Assembly (NCBI RefSeq): GCF_030464885.1
Contig: NZ_JALPRJ010000010.1
Span: 62,001-126,000 of the forward strand
Length of the DNA stretch: 64,000 nucleotides
DNA from: Caballeronia sp. SEWSISQ10-4 2
GTDB taxonomy: Bacteria > Pseudomonadota > Gammaproteobacteria > Burkholderiales > Burkholderiaceae
Direction of reading: 5' to 3'
The position numbers and the translations under genes were made by a program. Positions 17,967 through 26,718 of the stretch are shown here, piece after piece (within the stretch, counting starts at the first letter, position 1; every line of letters begins with the position of its first letter). The notes beneath the pieces are model-generated. The model did not search any database, was not told the DNA's origin, and saw only the letters and a program-made list of their open reading frames with translations.

Positions 17967-18709
17967 AAAAATCGCGCTCCCAAAGCTGTACTGAACGCGC
18001 CGTCAGCCAAACCGGCCGAAAATCAGGCGACGCCGTGAACATGGATACACGACGTCCTCATGTGGTTAAAGACTTAGCGCCTGCATCTTAGCTGGGTTGC
18101 AACGAAGCTGCAGGCAGGAGAGAGACCGCTAGAACCACATGTCAGTTCCGGATACCGCATAAATCAGCATAAATCGTACCGCCTCGGAGCACCTTGCGAT
18201 AAAGCATGCCGCAGGTGATTCCCGCCCGCTTACAGGCGCATTTCGGCAAGCTGTTCGTAGCGGTTGCAGCGATCGGGCTTTGCGCGCCGGTTCTGACAGC
18301 GGGTTCACATGCAGCGCGACGGGCTCGCGATCGCTCACCATCAAGTTTGCCCTCCTCACGAGTTGCCGTGCACAACCGCGGTCCGTGCGGAAGGGTCGGT
18401 GGTCGGGCAGTCCCGTAACCGGTCCGTGCTATCCGTGGGGACATTCGCACGTGCAGACGTATGGACATGCAGACCATATGGGCGCGGCCAGTTGCCGCAT
18501 GACGTAATGCAACGTAACGAACTCATCGAGCGCCCTGGGCTACCCGAGCTCTCGAGTGTCCGGGGCAACGCACCTTCACGAAGCGCCGCCACCGCACTCA
18601 TGCACTGCGATATCCCAAGGCACGATGCGTCATGGAGCATTGCAGGCTTGCCGGCCCTTTCCCTTACAATACGGCCACCTCACGACACTCAAGCGCACTT
18701 TTCGACGCC
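17967..18709. other. Gene-poor region before glpR
   Basis: About 740 bases without a supported gene. One plus-strand frame starting at 18206 has a signal-peptide-like stretch (FVAVAAIGLCAPVLTA) but no ribosome binding site and a composition unlike a mature protein; another (18280-18507) ends His-rich. These may be traces of a broken secreted protein. Promoters of the diiron gene and of glpR should lie at its two ends. Confidence 0.4.
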
Positions 18710-19489
18710 ATGACACGAGATCCCCGCATCACCCTGAACGCACGACAGCAAGAGCTGCTGGACTGGGTGCAACGCGATGGCTTCGTGACGGTCGAGGACC
18801 TGGCCACGCATTTCGACGTCACCCCGCAAACCATTCGCCGCGACGTCAACTGGCTCTCCGACATGAACCTGCTGCGCCGCTATCACGGCGGCGCAAGCCT
18901 CCCGACCAGCTCGGAGAACGTCTCGTACACGGCGCGTCAGCGCATGTTCCACGACGAAAAGCGTCGCATAGCCGCGCTCGTCGCTTCGCACATTCCCGAT
19001 CAGGCGTCGCTTTTCATCAACCTCGGCACCACGACCGAGGAAGTCGCCCGGGCGCTGAACCGGCATCGCGGGCTGCACGTGATTACGAACAACCTCAACG
19101 TGGCGAGCATGATGAGCGGGTATCCCGAATGCGAGGTGCTCATCACCGGCGGCATTGTGCGGCCTTGGGACAAGGGCATTGTGGGCGAGCTCGCGATCGA
19201 CTTCATCCGCCAGTTCAAGGTGGACTTCGCGATCATCGGCGCGTCCAGCATTGAAACCGACGGCACGCTGCGCGATTTCGATACCCGCGAAGTCCGCGTG
19301 GCCGAAGCGATCATCAAACACGCCCGCACGGTGTTTCTCGCCGCCGATCACTCGAAATTCGGCCGCCCGGCGCTCGTCCGGCTCGGTCATCTGAGCCAGA
19401 TCGATGCGCTTTTCACCGATGCCCCCGCGCCGCCCGAAATGGCCCAAACGCTCGCCGAGGCGAACACGCAGGTGTTCGTGGCCGAATGA
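18710..19489 (+). CDS. glpR: DeoR-family repressor, glycerol-3-phosphate regulon (GlpR)
   Basis: Transcription repressor of 259 residues. The N-terminal DeoR HTH has RQQELLDWVQRDGFVTVEDLA and TPQTIRRDVNWLSDMNLLRRYHGGA. The C-terminal sugar-phosphate-binding domain carries NLGTTTEEVARAL, TNNLNVA, GGIVRPWDKGIVGE and FLAADHSKFGRPA. The first helix and recognition helix are those of GlpR, and glpD follows 1.2 kb downstream, separated by two small genes, which supports control by glycerol-3-phosphate. ATG 18710 is at the domain edge; TTCG-type sites lie in front of glpD. Confidence 0.88.
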   Translation: MTRDPRITLNARQQELLDWVQRDGFVTVEDLATHFDVTPQTIRRDVNWLSDMNLLRRYHGGASLPTSSENVSYTARQRMFHDEKRRIAALVASHIPDQASLFINLGTTTEEVARALNRHRGLHVITNNLNVASMMSGYPECEVLITGGIVRPWDKGIVGELAIDFIRQFKVDFAIIGASSIETDGTLRDFDTREVRVAEAIIKHARTVFLAADHSKFGRPALVRLGHLSQIDALFTDAPAPPEMAQTLAEANTQVFVAE

Positions 19490-19819
19490 CGCTCCGCTGA
19501 AATGCCCCGCTGTTTCTGTGTGCGCTGCGTGTGTGCACTGCCGCACGAACTTCACGTAATTTCTACGATTCTTCTTGTCCGCCGAACCGCTTTCGCGCCT
19601 CTAAAAAGTCAAACCCATTATTTTCCGCAAGCGTTTGGCACTCGTTCGACGCTTGCCTACAATCAAATCCCGGCAATGCCCCGCCGCTTTTTGGCGCCGC
19701 GAACCGCGCTTTGCGTCATGCGCCTGCCGGATCGAAGTTCCTGCCTCGCGCAACGTTCCTAAGTACGAATACCGGTTGCCAACCGGTCAAAGTGCCGTTC
19801 GATCGTCATGGAGAACACG
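19490..19819. other. Intergenic region after glpR, with a hairpin
   Basis: No gene is supported in these 330 bases. A perfect small hairpin, ACCGGTT-GCC-AACCGGT (19771-19787), precedes the ribosome binding site of the next gene by about 20 bases. It lacks a T-tract, so it is not a classic terminator. Confidence 0.45.
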
Positions 19820-20017
19820 ATGCTCAGTCCGCATGAATTTGCCACGCTGCTCCTGCTGCAAGAAGCTCCCCATCAGATTGACATGGTGCGCGATGAACTC
19901 GACGCACTGCTCGAACGCCAGCTCGTCCAGTTGGAAAAACTCGCCTCTGGACGCCAGATGTGGAGCCTGACCGCTTCCGGCGATTCCACGATCAAGGCAA
20001 TTAAACGGTTCTCGTAA
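19820..20017 (+). CDS. Small conserved-looking protein, unknown function
   Basis: A 65-residue acidic, probably helical, cytoplasmic protein that I cannot assign. It begins MLSPHEFATLLLLQEAP and contains DMVRDELDALLERQLVQLEKL, then SLTASGDSTIKAIKRF; the two parts could form a compact winged-helix-like fold, as in small MarR-like proteins, but that is speculation. GGAG six bases before ATG 19820 supports this start over the ATG at 19808. Convergent with the lipoprotein gene. Confidence 0.65.
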   Translation: MLSPHEFATLLLLQEAPHQIDMVRDELDALLERQLVQLEKLASGRQMWSLTASGDSTIKAIKRFS

Positions 20018-20096
20018 ATCCGCGGCTCTCGTCAGTTTTCGCTCGTGCGGCGCTTGCATCCAGCGGCTCGCGAGCGGAACAACCCGCGAGCCAGCG

Positions 20097-20477
20097 TTAG
20101 CCTGCGCGCAACGTCGGATCGACGGTTGCGCGCCAGCTGAGCGCTTGCGCCCGCTGATCGGCGAAAAATGTGGCCCACGTGCTTTGCGCCTCCGCCGTGC
20201 GGGTAGCTGCAAACACGGCGTACTGGCGCGCGATACCCGCCTGAAACGCGCAAAACTGCTCCTTTGGCAACTTGCCTCTCTTCTGCGCGACATAAGCGTC
20301 GAAAAGCGCGGAATACACGCCCTGCGCGTCCGTGCCGTAATCGACTGCGGTGGTGCCGCACATAGACTGAAGCGCGGCCAGTGACGGTGCACCCCTCGAC
20401 CCCGAGACGTCCGGCGTGGATATACATCCGCCCAGCATCAGCGCGCCAAGCGCACCGGCAACCAACATTTTTCGCAT
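20097..20477 (-). CDS. Hypothetical lipoprotein
   Basis: A 126-residue protein with a clear lipoprotein signal: MRKMLVAGALGALMLGGC, with lipobox LGGC and Ser/Thr after the Cys. The mature part is alpha-helical and Ala/Gln-rich with two further cysteines (SMCGTT and QFCAFQ) that could form a disulfide. I do not recognise the family. TGAGGAG lies eight bases upstream of the ATG. It is divergent from glpD and shares its upstream region. Confidence 0.75.
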   Translation of the reverse strand: MRKMLVAGALGALMLGGCISTPDVSGSRGAPSLAALQSMCGTTAVDYGTDAQGVYSALFDAYVAQKRGKLPKEQFCAFQAGIARQYAVFAATRTAEAQSTWATFFADQRAQALSWRATVDPTLRAG

Positions 20478-20636
20478 TACATCAACTCCTCATTTTCAGT
20501 GGCTACAGTATCGGTCGACGCTCCGCTTCGCGCCACTCGGCCGAATGGCCTATGAGCCGAAATACGACCTCGACCTGCACTTTTCCGGCGAAACGCAGCA
20601 TTAACTGAGCGTTAGCCAATCAGTCGACTTTACATT

Positions 20637-20670
20637 TTCGTTTTTGTTCGTTAAATTTCGAATTCGAACA
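20637..20670. promoter_or_regulatory. TTCG operator array upstream of glpD (probable GlpR sites)
   Basis: TTCG occurs at 20637, 20647 and 20657 (exactly 10 bases apart) and again at 20663. The last part contains the perfect palindrome TTCGAATTCGAA (20657-20668), and TGTTCG (20645) mirrors CGAACA (20665). Tandem or inverted TTCG elements are the known DNA signature of DeoR-family repressors such as GlpR, whose gene lies 1.2 kb upstream. Confidence 0.7.
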
Positions 20671-20721
20671 TTATTGTGTTGTGACCGAATTTTCTGTCGG
20701 TGGCCATGGGGCGGACAAGCG

Positions 20722-22293
20722 ATGCAAGGCAATCTTTATGATGTGCTCGTGGTGGGCGGCGGGGTCAACGGAACAGGCATAGCGCGCGACGCCGCCGGCC
20801 GTGGCCTCACCGTCATGCTGTGTGAGAAGGACGACCTGGCTTCGCACACGTCGTCGTCGAGTACGAAGCTCATTCACGGCGGGCTGCGTTATCTCGAGTA
20901 CGGCGAATACCGGCTAGTGCGCAAGGCGCTTCAGGAGCGCGAAGTATTGCTGCGCGCGGCGCCGCACATCATGTGGCCGCTGCGTTTCGTGATGCCGCAC
21001 ATGCCCAACCTGCGCCCCGCCTGGATGATTCGCGCCGGCCTCTTTCTCTACGATCACCTCGCGCGCCGCGAGTTGCTTCCCGGTTCCAGGGGTATCGACA
21101 TGCGCCGGCACCCGGCGGGTGCACCGCTTATCGATTCGATCAAGCGCGGTTTTGTCTATTCCGACGGCTGGGTGGACGACGCGCGACTCGTCGCGCTCAA
21201 CGCGGTCGATGCGCAGGAACACGGTGCGGTGATCAAGACTCGCACGCGGCTGGTGAGTGCTCATCGCAGCGAAGGTGTTTGGTTTGCCACGCTCGCCGAC
21301 AATTACGGCGCGACCTTCGAGGTGCGTGCGCGCTCCATCGCAAATGCTGCCGGACCATGGGTCAGCGACCTGCTCAAGGACTCGCTCAACAGCAACACGC
21401 ATACACGTCACACCGTGCGGCTGGTCAAGGGAAGTCACATTGTGACCCGGCGTCTCTTTGAACACGATCACGCCTACATTTTCCAGAACCCGGACAAGCG
21501 CATCATTTTCGCGATTCCCTACGAGCACGAGTACACGCTGATCGGGACGACGGACCTCGAGTATCACGGCGACGCGTCGAAGGTTGCTATCAGCCCGGAA
21601 GAAACCGCGTACCTCTGCGACTCCATCAATCGCTATTTCAAGAAGCACATCAGCCCGGCGGATGCCTGCTGGACCTACGCCGGCGTACGCGGCCTGCTCG
21701 AGGACGAAAACGCGGAGAACGCGTCGGCGGTTACGCGCGATTACCTGCTTGAACTCGATACGCCCGCGAACGAAGCGCCGTTGTTGTCGGTGTTCGGCGG
21801 CAAGATCACCACGTTTCGCAAGCTGGCGGAAGAAGCCGTCGACAAACTCGGTGACGCACTGCAATCGCCGGCGCGGAGTAAAACGTGGACGGAAGGCGCG
21901 CCGCTGCCGGGTGGCGATATCGCCAATGCCAACTTCGAGGTTTTTCTCGCCGCGTTCAAGCAACGCAATCGCTGGCTGCCGGGCGAGCTTGCGCATCGCT
22001 ATGCGCGGGCTTACGGTACCCGCGTCCAAAAGCTGCTCGGCGATGCCGGGTCCCTGGCCGATCTAGGTGAAGCCATCGCGCCTGGGCTGTACGAAGCGGA
22101 ACTGCGCTATCTGCGGGACAACGAATGGGCAACTTGCGCCGACGACGTGCTGTGGCGCCGCTCGAAGCTCGGCCTGCATATGGAGCGCGGGACGCTGGAT
22201 GACGTGATTCGCCGCATCGACGGGTGGTTTGCGAGCACCCCTGAGGTTGAGTCTTCGGTGACCAGGTCGATTCCGACTCGCACCGTTGTGTAA
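20722..22293 (+). CDS. glpD: Aerobic glycerol-3-phosphate dehydrogenase
   Basis: FAD-dependent, membrane-associated enzyme oxidizing glycerol-3-phosphate to dihydroxyacetone phosphate and passing electrons to ubiquinone. The 523 residues match GlpD. The dinucleotide-binding motif DVLVVGGGVNGTGIARDA (7-24) is at the N-terminus, followed by SSSSTKLIHGGLRYLE, NAAGPWV, and the late FAD segment LLSVFGGKITTFRKLAEEAVD. ATG 20722 places the Rossmann motif at the usual distance; in-frame starts upstream (20644) run through the operator. Regulated presumably by GlpR. No glpF or glpK is in the window. Confidence 0.94.
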   Translation: MQGNLYDVLVVGGGVNGTGIARDAAGRGLTVMLCEKDDLASHTSSSSTKLIHGGLRYLEYGEYRLVRKALQEREVLLRAAPHIMWPLRFVMPHMPNLRPAWMIRAGLFLYDHLARRELLPGSRGIDMRRHPAGAPLIDSIKRGFVYSDGWVDDARLVALNAVDAQEHGAVIKTRTRLVSAHRSEGVWFATLADNYGATFEVRARSIANAAGPWVSDLLKDSLNSNTHTRHTVRLVKGSHIVTRRLFEHDHAYIFQNPDKRIIFAIPYEHEYTLIGTTDLEYHGDASKVAISPEETAYLCDSINRYFKKHISPADACWTYAGVRGLLEDENAENASAVTRDYLLELDTPANEAPLLSVFGGKITTFRKLAEEAVDKLGDALQSPARSKTWTEGAPLPGGDIANANFEVFLAAFKQRNRWLPGELAHRYARAYGTRVQKLLGDAGSLADLGEAIAPGLYEAELRYLRDNEWATCADDVLWRRSKLGLHMERGTLDDVIRRIDGWFASTPEVESSVTRSIPTRTVV

Positions 22294-22461
22294 CGCGGCG
22301 TTGAACGCTGAAACGCCCCAAAACATTTCCACGAATACCTACCCTGCCGTACCTGATAACGGTGTGACGATATCTTCGTTTGACGCAGGTTAAGCCGATG
22401 CTAGTCTTGCCTTCACTCATTTCCGCGCCCTTTCGCGGGTCCATCCGATTGGAGGCTCATC

Positions 22462-23196
22462 ATGGTTGCACCGGCTTATTCATCGCTGGAACTCGTGCGC
22501 GAGTCATTCGATGCGCGCGCGCCGGCCGAACTCGCCGAGGCAACACAGGCGGCGTCGGCTCATCAAACCGACGTGCAGGAAACGAACGACGCGCTCGAAC
22601 ATCTCGTTGGTGTGAATCTGGCGCGGTTGCGTGCTGAACGGCAACTCTCGCTCGATGCCCTCGCCCGCGCGTCCGGCGTATCGCGAGCAATGCTGGCGCA
22701 GATCGAATCCGGGCGCAGCGTGCCGTCCATCAAGGTTCTTCACAAGATTGCGAGCGCGCTGAAGGTATCGGTGGCGGCGTTTCTTCGACGCCACGCGACC
22801 AATGGCATCGAATATCTGCCGGCTGAACAGGCTACGCGCCTCGTGACGTCGAATGGACGGTTTTCGGCCCGGCCGCTGTTTCCGCTGAATGCGCCGGCAT
22901 CGGCGGAATTCCACGAACTCCGGATTGCGCCGCTGCATACCGAATCCGGCAGTCCGCGCCCCCCCGGCACAAGCATCAATCTGGTCGTAAGCGACGGCAC
23001 GCTTGAAATCCGCGTGCATGACCGGACGCAGTTGCTGGCCACGGGCGACGCCATCGTGTTCGACGCCGATCAGCCCCACGCCCTGCGCAATCCCGGCAAC
23101 ACGGAGGCGCGTGCGTACCAGGTGACCGTGAACGCGGAAACGCCGCCGCGTTGGCACGTTCCCGCCGATTCACGTCGTATCGACGATGCCAGCTAG
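22462..23196 (+). CDS. XRE-family transcription factor with C-terminal cupin domain
   Basis: Cytoplasmic regulator of 244 residues. A poorly conserved N-terminal tail (1-50) leads to an XRE HTH (about 52-108: LARLRAERQLSLDALARASGVS, then AQIESGRSVPSIKVLHKIA). A single-stranded beta-helix cupin domain covers about 140-235 (GDAIVFDADQPHALRNPG). Such HTH-cupin regulators sense small metabolites, e.g. in amino-acid or polyamine metabolism. The gene stands alone between glpD and the riboswitch; its targets cannot be told from context. GGAG precedes ATG 22462. Confidence 0.85.
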   Translation: MVAPAYSSLELVRESFDARAPAELAEATQAASAHQTDVQETNDALEHLVGVNLARLRAERQLSLDALARASGVSRAMLAQIESGRSVPSIKVLHKIASALKVSVAAFLRRHATNGIEYLPAEQATRLVTSNGRFSARPLFPLNAPASAEFHELRIAPLHTESGSPRPPGTSINLVVSDGTLEIRVHDRTQLLATGDAIVFDADQPHALRNPGNTEARAYQVTVNAETPPRWHVPADSRRIDDAS

Positions 23197-23301
23197 ACCC
23201 TTTTGCCTACAAGCTGGAGGGGTGCGGTACTGCAACATCGGCGAGTCTGTTGTATCCTGAAATCCAGTCGCGATTTTTAAGTGTTTAGCGACAAGTCAGT
23301 A

Positions 23302-23477
23302 CGTCTTCAGGGCGGGGTGCAATTCCCCACCGGCGGTGTGCGTTTCGGCGAAAGCCGTCCGCGAGCCCGCGAGCGCCCGTGAAAGTGGCTCGTTTTGCAA
23401 GTGCGTAGCCACGCCACGGGGTCAGCAGATCTGGTGAGATGCCAGAGCCGACGGTCATAGTCCGGATGGAAGAAGAT
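23302..23477 (+). promoter_or_regulatory. FMN riboswitch (RFN element) upstream of ribB
   Basis: The conserved RFN blocks occur in order: TCAGGGCGGGGTGCAATTCC, CCACCGGCGGT, AGCCCGCGAGCG, the variable stem, then GTCAGCAGATCTGGTGAGA and GCCAGAGCCGACGGTCATAG with TCCGGATGGAAGAAGAT. It binds FMN and lowers expression of riboflavin genes. The expression platform is the 160 bases before ribB: GAAACG (23596) and CGTTTC (23629) form an inverted repeat beside the ribosome binding site, which would suit translational control. Confidence 0.95.
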
Positions 23478-23638
23478 GTGCAGACGGTCATGTCCGTTTC
23501 GCGTGTTTGCCGCGGCGTTTGTGCGTCCGCGTCGAACAGGTGCTGTCGAGTAGACGGCGCTGAGCGCGTGTCGTTCTGTCTGTTTGCAATGCCCTGAAAC
23601 GTTTTTCGCCCCATTTCTTTTGCGAGAGCGTTTCACCC

Positions 23639-24364
23639 ATGTCCGACTCAGTTTCAAGCCTCACCTCCCCGGCCACAGCGTTTGCCGACCTTGCGCAACT
23701 TCGCGCAGGCGACACTTCCGTTACCATCCCTCCCCGAATAACCGCTGCCCTGCAAGCGTTGCGCGAAGGCCGCGCGGTCGCCCTGCTCGACGACGACGAT
23801 CGTGAAAACGAAGCCGACCTGATTTACGCGGCGGAAAAACTCGACGTCGAAGGCATGGCGCTAATGATCCGCGAGTGCAGCGGCATCGTGTGCCTGTGCT
23901 TGCCGGACGAGACCGTTCGCGCCCTCCACTTGCCGCCGATGGTCGCCGACAACGGCAGCAAATACGGCACCGCGTTCACGGTATCGATAGAAGCACGCGA
24001 GGGCGTGACGACGGGTGTATCGGCGGTGGACCGGTTGACCACGATCCGCGCCGCGATCGCCGATAACGCCAAAGCCGGCGACATCGTCAGTCCCGGCCAT
24101 GTGTTCCCGCTGCGGGCGCAGCCGGGCGGCGTGCTGACCCGGCGCGGCCATACGGAAGGTACGGTCGATCTCACCATCCTCGCGGGTTTGAAGCCGGCCG
24201 GCGTGCTGTGCGAACTCATGAATCCGGACGGGACGATGGCCCGCGGCGCGCAGATCGATGCGTTCGTGAAGGAGCGCAATATTCCAGTCCTGACCATCGC
24301 CGAACTGGCCGATTTCCGGATGGCGCTCGCCGCCGCTCGGGAACTGGCGGAAGAAACGGTTTAA
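23639..24364 (+). CDS. ribB: 3,4-dihydroxy-2-butanone 4-phosphate synthase
   Basis: Cytoplasmic riboflavin-pathway enzyme converting ribulose 5-phosphate to the four-carbon precursor plus formate. The acidic loop [10 protein letters not shown] (51-60) binds Mg2+, and the [10 protein letters not shown] and [11 protein letters not shown] motifs complete the active site. At 241 residues this is the monofunctional form, without a GTP cyclohydrolase II domain. It carries an upstream FMN riboswitch and is followed by a strong terminator, so it is a single-gene unit; a stand-alone ribB under RFN control usually complements a separate ribBA/ribE cluster. Confidence 0.95.
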   Translation: MSDSVSSLTSPATAFADLAQLRAGDTSVTIPPRITAALQALREGRAVALLDDDDRENEADLIYAAEKLDVEGMALMIRECSGIVCLCLPDETVRALHLPPMVADNGSKYGTAFTVSIEAREGVTTGVSAVDRLTTIRAAIADNAKAGDIVSPGHVFPLRAQPGGVLTRRGHTEGTVDLTILAGLKPAGVLCELMNPDGTMARGAQIDAFVKERNIPVLTIAELADFRMALAAARELAEETV

Positions 24365-24400
24365 CGGCGGGAAGCTCCGTTCGACAGAGTACGCAAAGCA

Positions 24401-24440
24401 ATGAAAAACGCGGCCTGGAGTGAAGGGCCGCGTTTTTCAT
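24401..24440. terminator. Bidirectional terminator after ribB
   Basis: A perfect 15-base stem: ATGAAAAACGCGGCC (24401-24415) pairs with GGCCGCGTTTTTCAT (24426-24440) around a 10-base loop. T-runs occur on both strands, so it can serve ribB and the convergent membrane-protein gene. Confidence 0.92.
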
Positions 24441-24490
24441 TTGGGTAATTTGGGTAATTTGGGTAATTTGGGTAATTTGGGTAATTTGGG
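24441..24490. repeat. 9-base tandem repeat, about 5.5 copies
   Basis: The unit TTGGGTAAT is repeated five times without error (24441-24485), followed by a partial sixth copy. It abuts the terminator hairpin and lies between convergent genes. Identical copies suggest recent slippage and a variable copy number between strains. The minus strand would encode Ile-Thr-Gln repeats, but no real gene reads through it. Confidence 0.92.
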
Positions 24491-24517
24491 CATCGTGAGG
24501 AGGCTGAAAACAAAAAC

Positions 24518-25372
24518 TCAGCCTCGCTGCGCCTTCAAATCCGCCCCGAACTTCCTGTAAAGCCAAACCGAACACGTGGCCGCCGTAGCCGTATAAAGCA
24601 GCGTGGCCACGCTCTGAACCACCAGCAAACCCACGGTCAGGCTGCCGATCGAGCTTGCCGCCACCAGCATTTCCGCGATGATCGACAACACCGTCGCAAT
24701 CGCCACGATCGGCAGGATCGCGACAAGCGCGGTCGTCGTGATAACCCAGAAATGTCCGCGCGTAGACTCCCACGCGGCGCGCCATTGCAGCTGCCCGCCC
24801 GCGGCGGTATGCGGAAACAGCAAAGAGAGCCGCGCCGACACGTAACTCACGCCGCACACGGCCAGCACCGCGAGCGTGGCGGCAGCGGCCATCGATGTGC
24901 CGCTGGACAATCCCGCCAGCCGCAGCCCGATCCACGCGATCACCACCGCGATCGTCGCTGCTACGTATGCCGCAACCAGCACGATGCAAAGCAGGAAATA
25001 GCGCCGGAAACCGGCGTCCCAGGGACGTGTCGGTGACGTGGAAGAGTCCGTGCCGGGCGTGAGGTTCAGGGTCATCGCGAAGCGGATCACCTGAACGGCC
25101 AATGCCGCGAGCACCAGGCACTGCACAAACGAGATGCCGAGCGACGTGGCCGAATAGCCGAGCGCGGCGGCTTGAGTGGCGCTGCCAGCGGTCATCGAAG
25201 AAGACAGGGAAGCGGCCGATGCCGGCGCTGAAAGCTGCACTTCGTAGCCGGCGATTCCCGTCGCGAGCACGGCCACGAACACCAGCAGAAACAGTACTGG
25301 CATGTGTCGCAGGGCGGAGGCGGCGTCGCGCCATGCGCCCTTCAGGCATTGGCTCAGCGTGATGTCTTCCAT
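24518..25372 (-). CDS. Uncharacterized multi-pass membrane protein
   Basis: A 284-residue protein with about six hydrophobic segments (e.g. MPVLFLLVFVAVLATGIAGY, YFLLCIVLVAAYVAATIAVV, IVAIATVLSIIAEMLVAA) and a short cytoplasmic N-terminus MEDITLSQCLKGAWRD. I do not recognise the family; the architecture resembles uncharacterized YciC/glycerophosphodiesterase-type membrane domains, but no catalytic motif is visible. It is a single gene convergent with ribB. Leu/Ala/Val-rich, with normal codon use for the region. Confidence 0.72.
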   Translation of the reverse strand: MEDITLSQCLKGAWRDAASALRHMPVLFLLVFVAVLATGIAGYEVQLSAPASAASLSSSMTAGSATQAAALGYSATSLGISFVQCLVLAALAVQVIRFAMTLNLTPGTDSSTSPTRPWDAGFRRYFLLCIVLVAAYVAATIAVVIAWIGLRLAGLSSGTSMAAAATLAVLAVCGVSYVSARLSLLFPHTAAGGQLQWRAAWESTRGHFWVITTTALVAILPIVAIATVLSIIAEMLVAASSIGSLTVGLLVVQSVATLLYTATAATCSVWLYRKFGADLKAQRG

Positions 25373-25529
25373 AAAACCTCGGTCGAAAAGCGTGTTGAAG
25401 CGATAAGCCGCGGACGCGGCTCGCTCGACACGCTAGTCGCTTGAGGCCGCCGGGTCAACAACCGACGGATTCGTTAGCGCAGGGCTGTCCGGCCGTGCGC
25501 ATCGCGAGATCGAACCGAATCAAAGCCAA

Positions 25530-26708
25530 TCAAACCGCATCCACCGCCCCGGCGCCCGCCGTCGCCCCGCCGCGATCGAGCCGGGCCGCGTACCAAGTCA
25601 CCCCGAGCGCGACCACGGCCACTGCAGCCGCGACCCACGGCAACGAATCCAGCGGATGCCCTTGCTGCAACACCACGCCGCCAAGCCACGCGCCGCCGGC
25701 ATTGCCCAGGTTGAACGCGCCGATGTTCAGCGTCGATGCCAGATTCGGCGCGTGTTTCGCCTTCTCGACCACGCGTGTCTGCAGCGGCGGCACGGTTGCG
25801 AACGCGGCGATGCCCCAGATAAAGATCGTGACGGCCGCCAGCACCTGGTTGTGACTGGTCTTCGCGAACACCGCCATGATGATGGCGAGCGCGACCAGGA
25901 TTCCCATCAGCGAAGGCATCAGCGCGCGATCCGCCAGCTTGCCGCCGATGGTGTTGCCGATCGTCAACCCAACGCCGAACAGCACGAGGACGAGGGTGAC
26001 GCCGTGCGGCGAAAACCCGCTGACCTGTTCGAGAATCGGCGCAATGTAGGTGAACACGACAAACACGCCGCCGAAGCCAAGCACGGTCATCGCGAGGGCG
26101 AGCCAGACTTGCGGTTCCTTCAGTACGAGCAGTTCGCGGCCGAAGTTCGACGGTCCCGAATCGTGCTTGTTCGGCACGAGCACGGCCACGCCGGCCAACG
26201 ACACCACGCCCAGAACGGCCACGACCCAGAAGGTGGCGCGCCAGCCGAATTCCTGTCCGATAAACGTCCCGAACGGCACGCCCAGCACGTTTGCGAGCGT
26301 GAGGCCGGTGAACATCAGCGCAATCGCGCTCGCCCGCTTTTCAGCGGGAACCAGCGACGCCGCGACCACCGCGCCGATGCCAAAAAACGAGCCGTGCGCG
26401 AACGACGTCACCACGCGCGCGATCATCAGCATCGAATAGCCGGGTGCAACGGCGCAAAGCACATTGCCGACGATAAACACGCCCATCAGCAATTGCAGCG
26501 CGAGTTTGCGCGGCATTTTTGCCGTCAGCACGGCGAGCAGCGGTGCGCCCACGGCCACGCCGAGCGCGTAGCCCGTGACGAGAAAACCCGCCGATGGAAT
26601 CGATACAGCCAGATCGCGGGCCACATCGGGCAGCAGCCCCATGATCACGAATTCGGTCGTGCCGATGGCAAACGCGCTGATGGCGAGCGCCAGAAGTGGA
26701 ATAGGCAT
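25530..26708 (-). CDS. MFS transporter, sugar/drug efflux type (AraJ/YdhP-like)
   Basis: Twelve-helix DHA-type major facilitator of 392 residues. The N-terminal FAIGTTEFVIMGLLPDVARD is the hallmark of the AraJ/YdhP/NepI branch of sugar and drug exporters, and a motif-A-like LTAKMPRKLAL follows TM2. AAGGGGA lies before ATG 26708. It starts 10 bases after the VOC gene on the same strand, and both face a divergent LysR regulator, so the three likely form one regulated unit that detoxifies and exports an unknown compound. Confidence 0.85.
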   Translation of the reverse strand: MPIPLLALAISAFAIGTTEFVIMGLLPDVARDLAVSIPSAGFLVTGYALGVAVGAPLLAVLTAKMPRKLALQLLMGVFIVGNVLCAVAPGYSMLMIARVVTSFAHGSFFGIGAVVAASLVPAEKRASAIALMFTGLTLANVLGVPFGTFIGQEFGWRATFWVVAVLGVVSLAGVAVLVPNKHDSGPSNFGRELLVLKEPQVWLALAMTVLGFGGVFVVFTYIAPILEQVSGFSPHGVTLVLVLFGVGLTIGNTIGGKLADRALMPSLMGILVALAIIMAVFAKTSHNQVLAAVTIFIWGIAAFATVPPLQTRVVEKAKHAPNLASTLNIGAFNLGNAGGAWLGGVVLQQGHPLDSLPWVAAAVAVVALGVTWYAARLDRGGATAGAGAVDAV

Positions 26709-26718
26709 GGAAATCCCC

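Noticed and set aside
18206-18418. Small plus-strand frame with signal-peptide-like start
   Set aside because: No ribosome binding site and an Arg/Ser-rich tail unlike a mature secreted protein; kept only as a weak observation.
24216-25349. Long minus-strand frame with Ile-Thr-Gln repeats
   Set aside because: It runs through ribB in antisense, the terminator and the 9-base repeat, and overlaps the membrane-protein gene, which has much better protein character.
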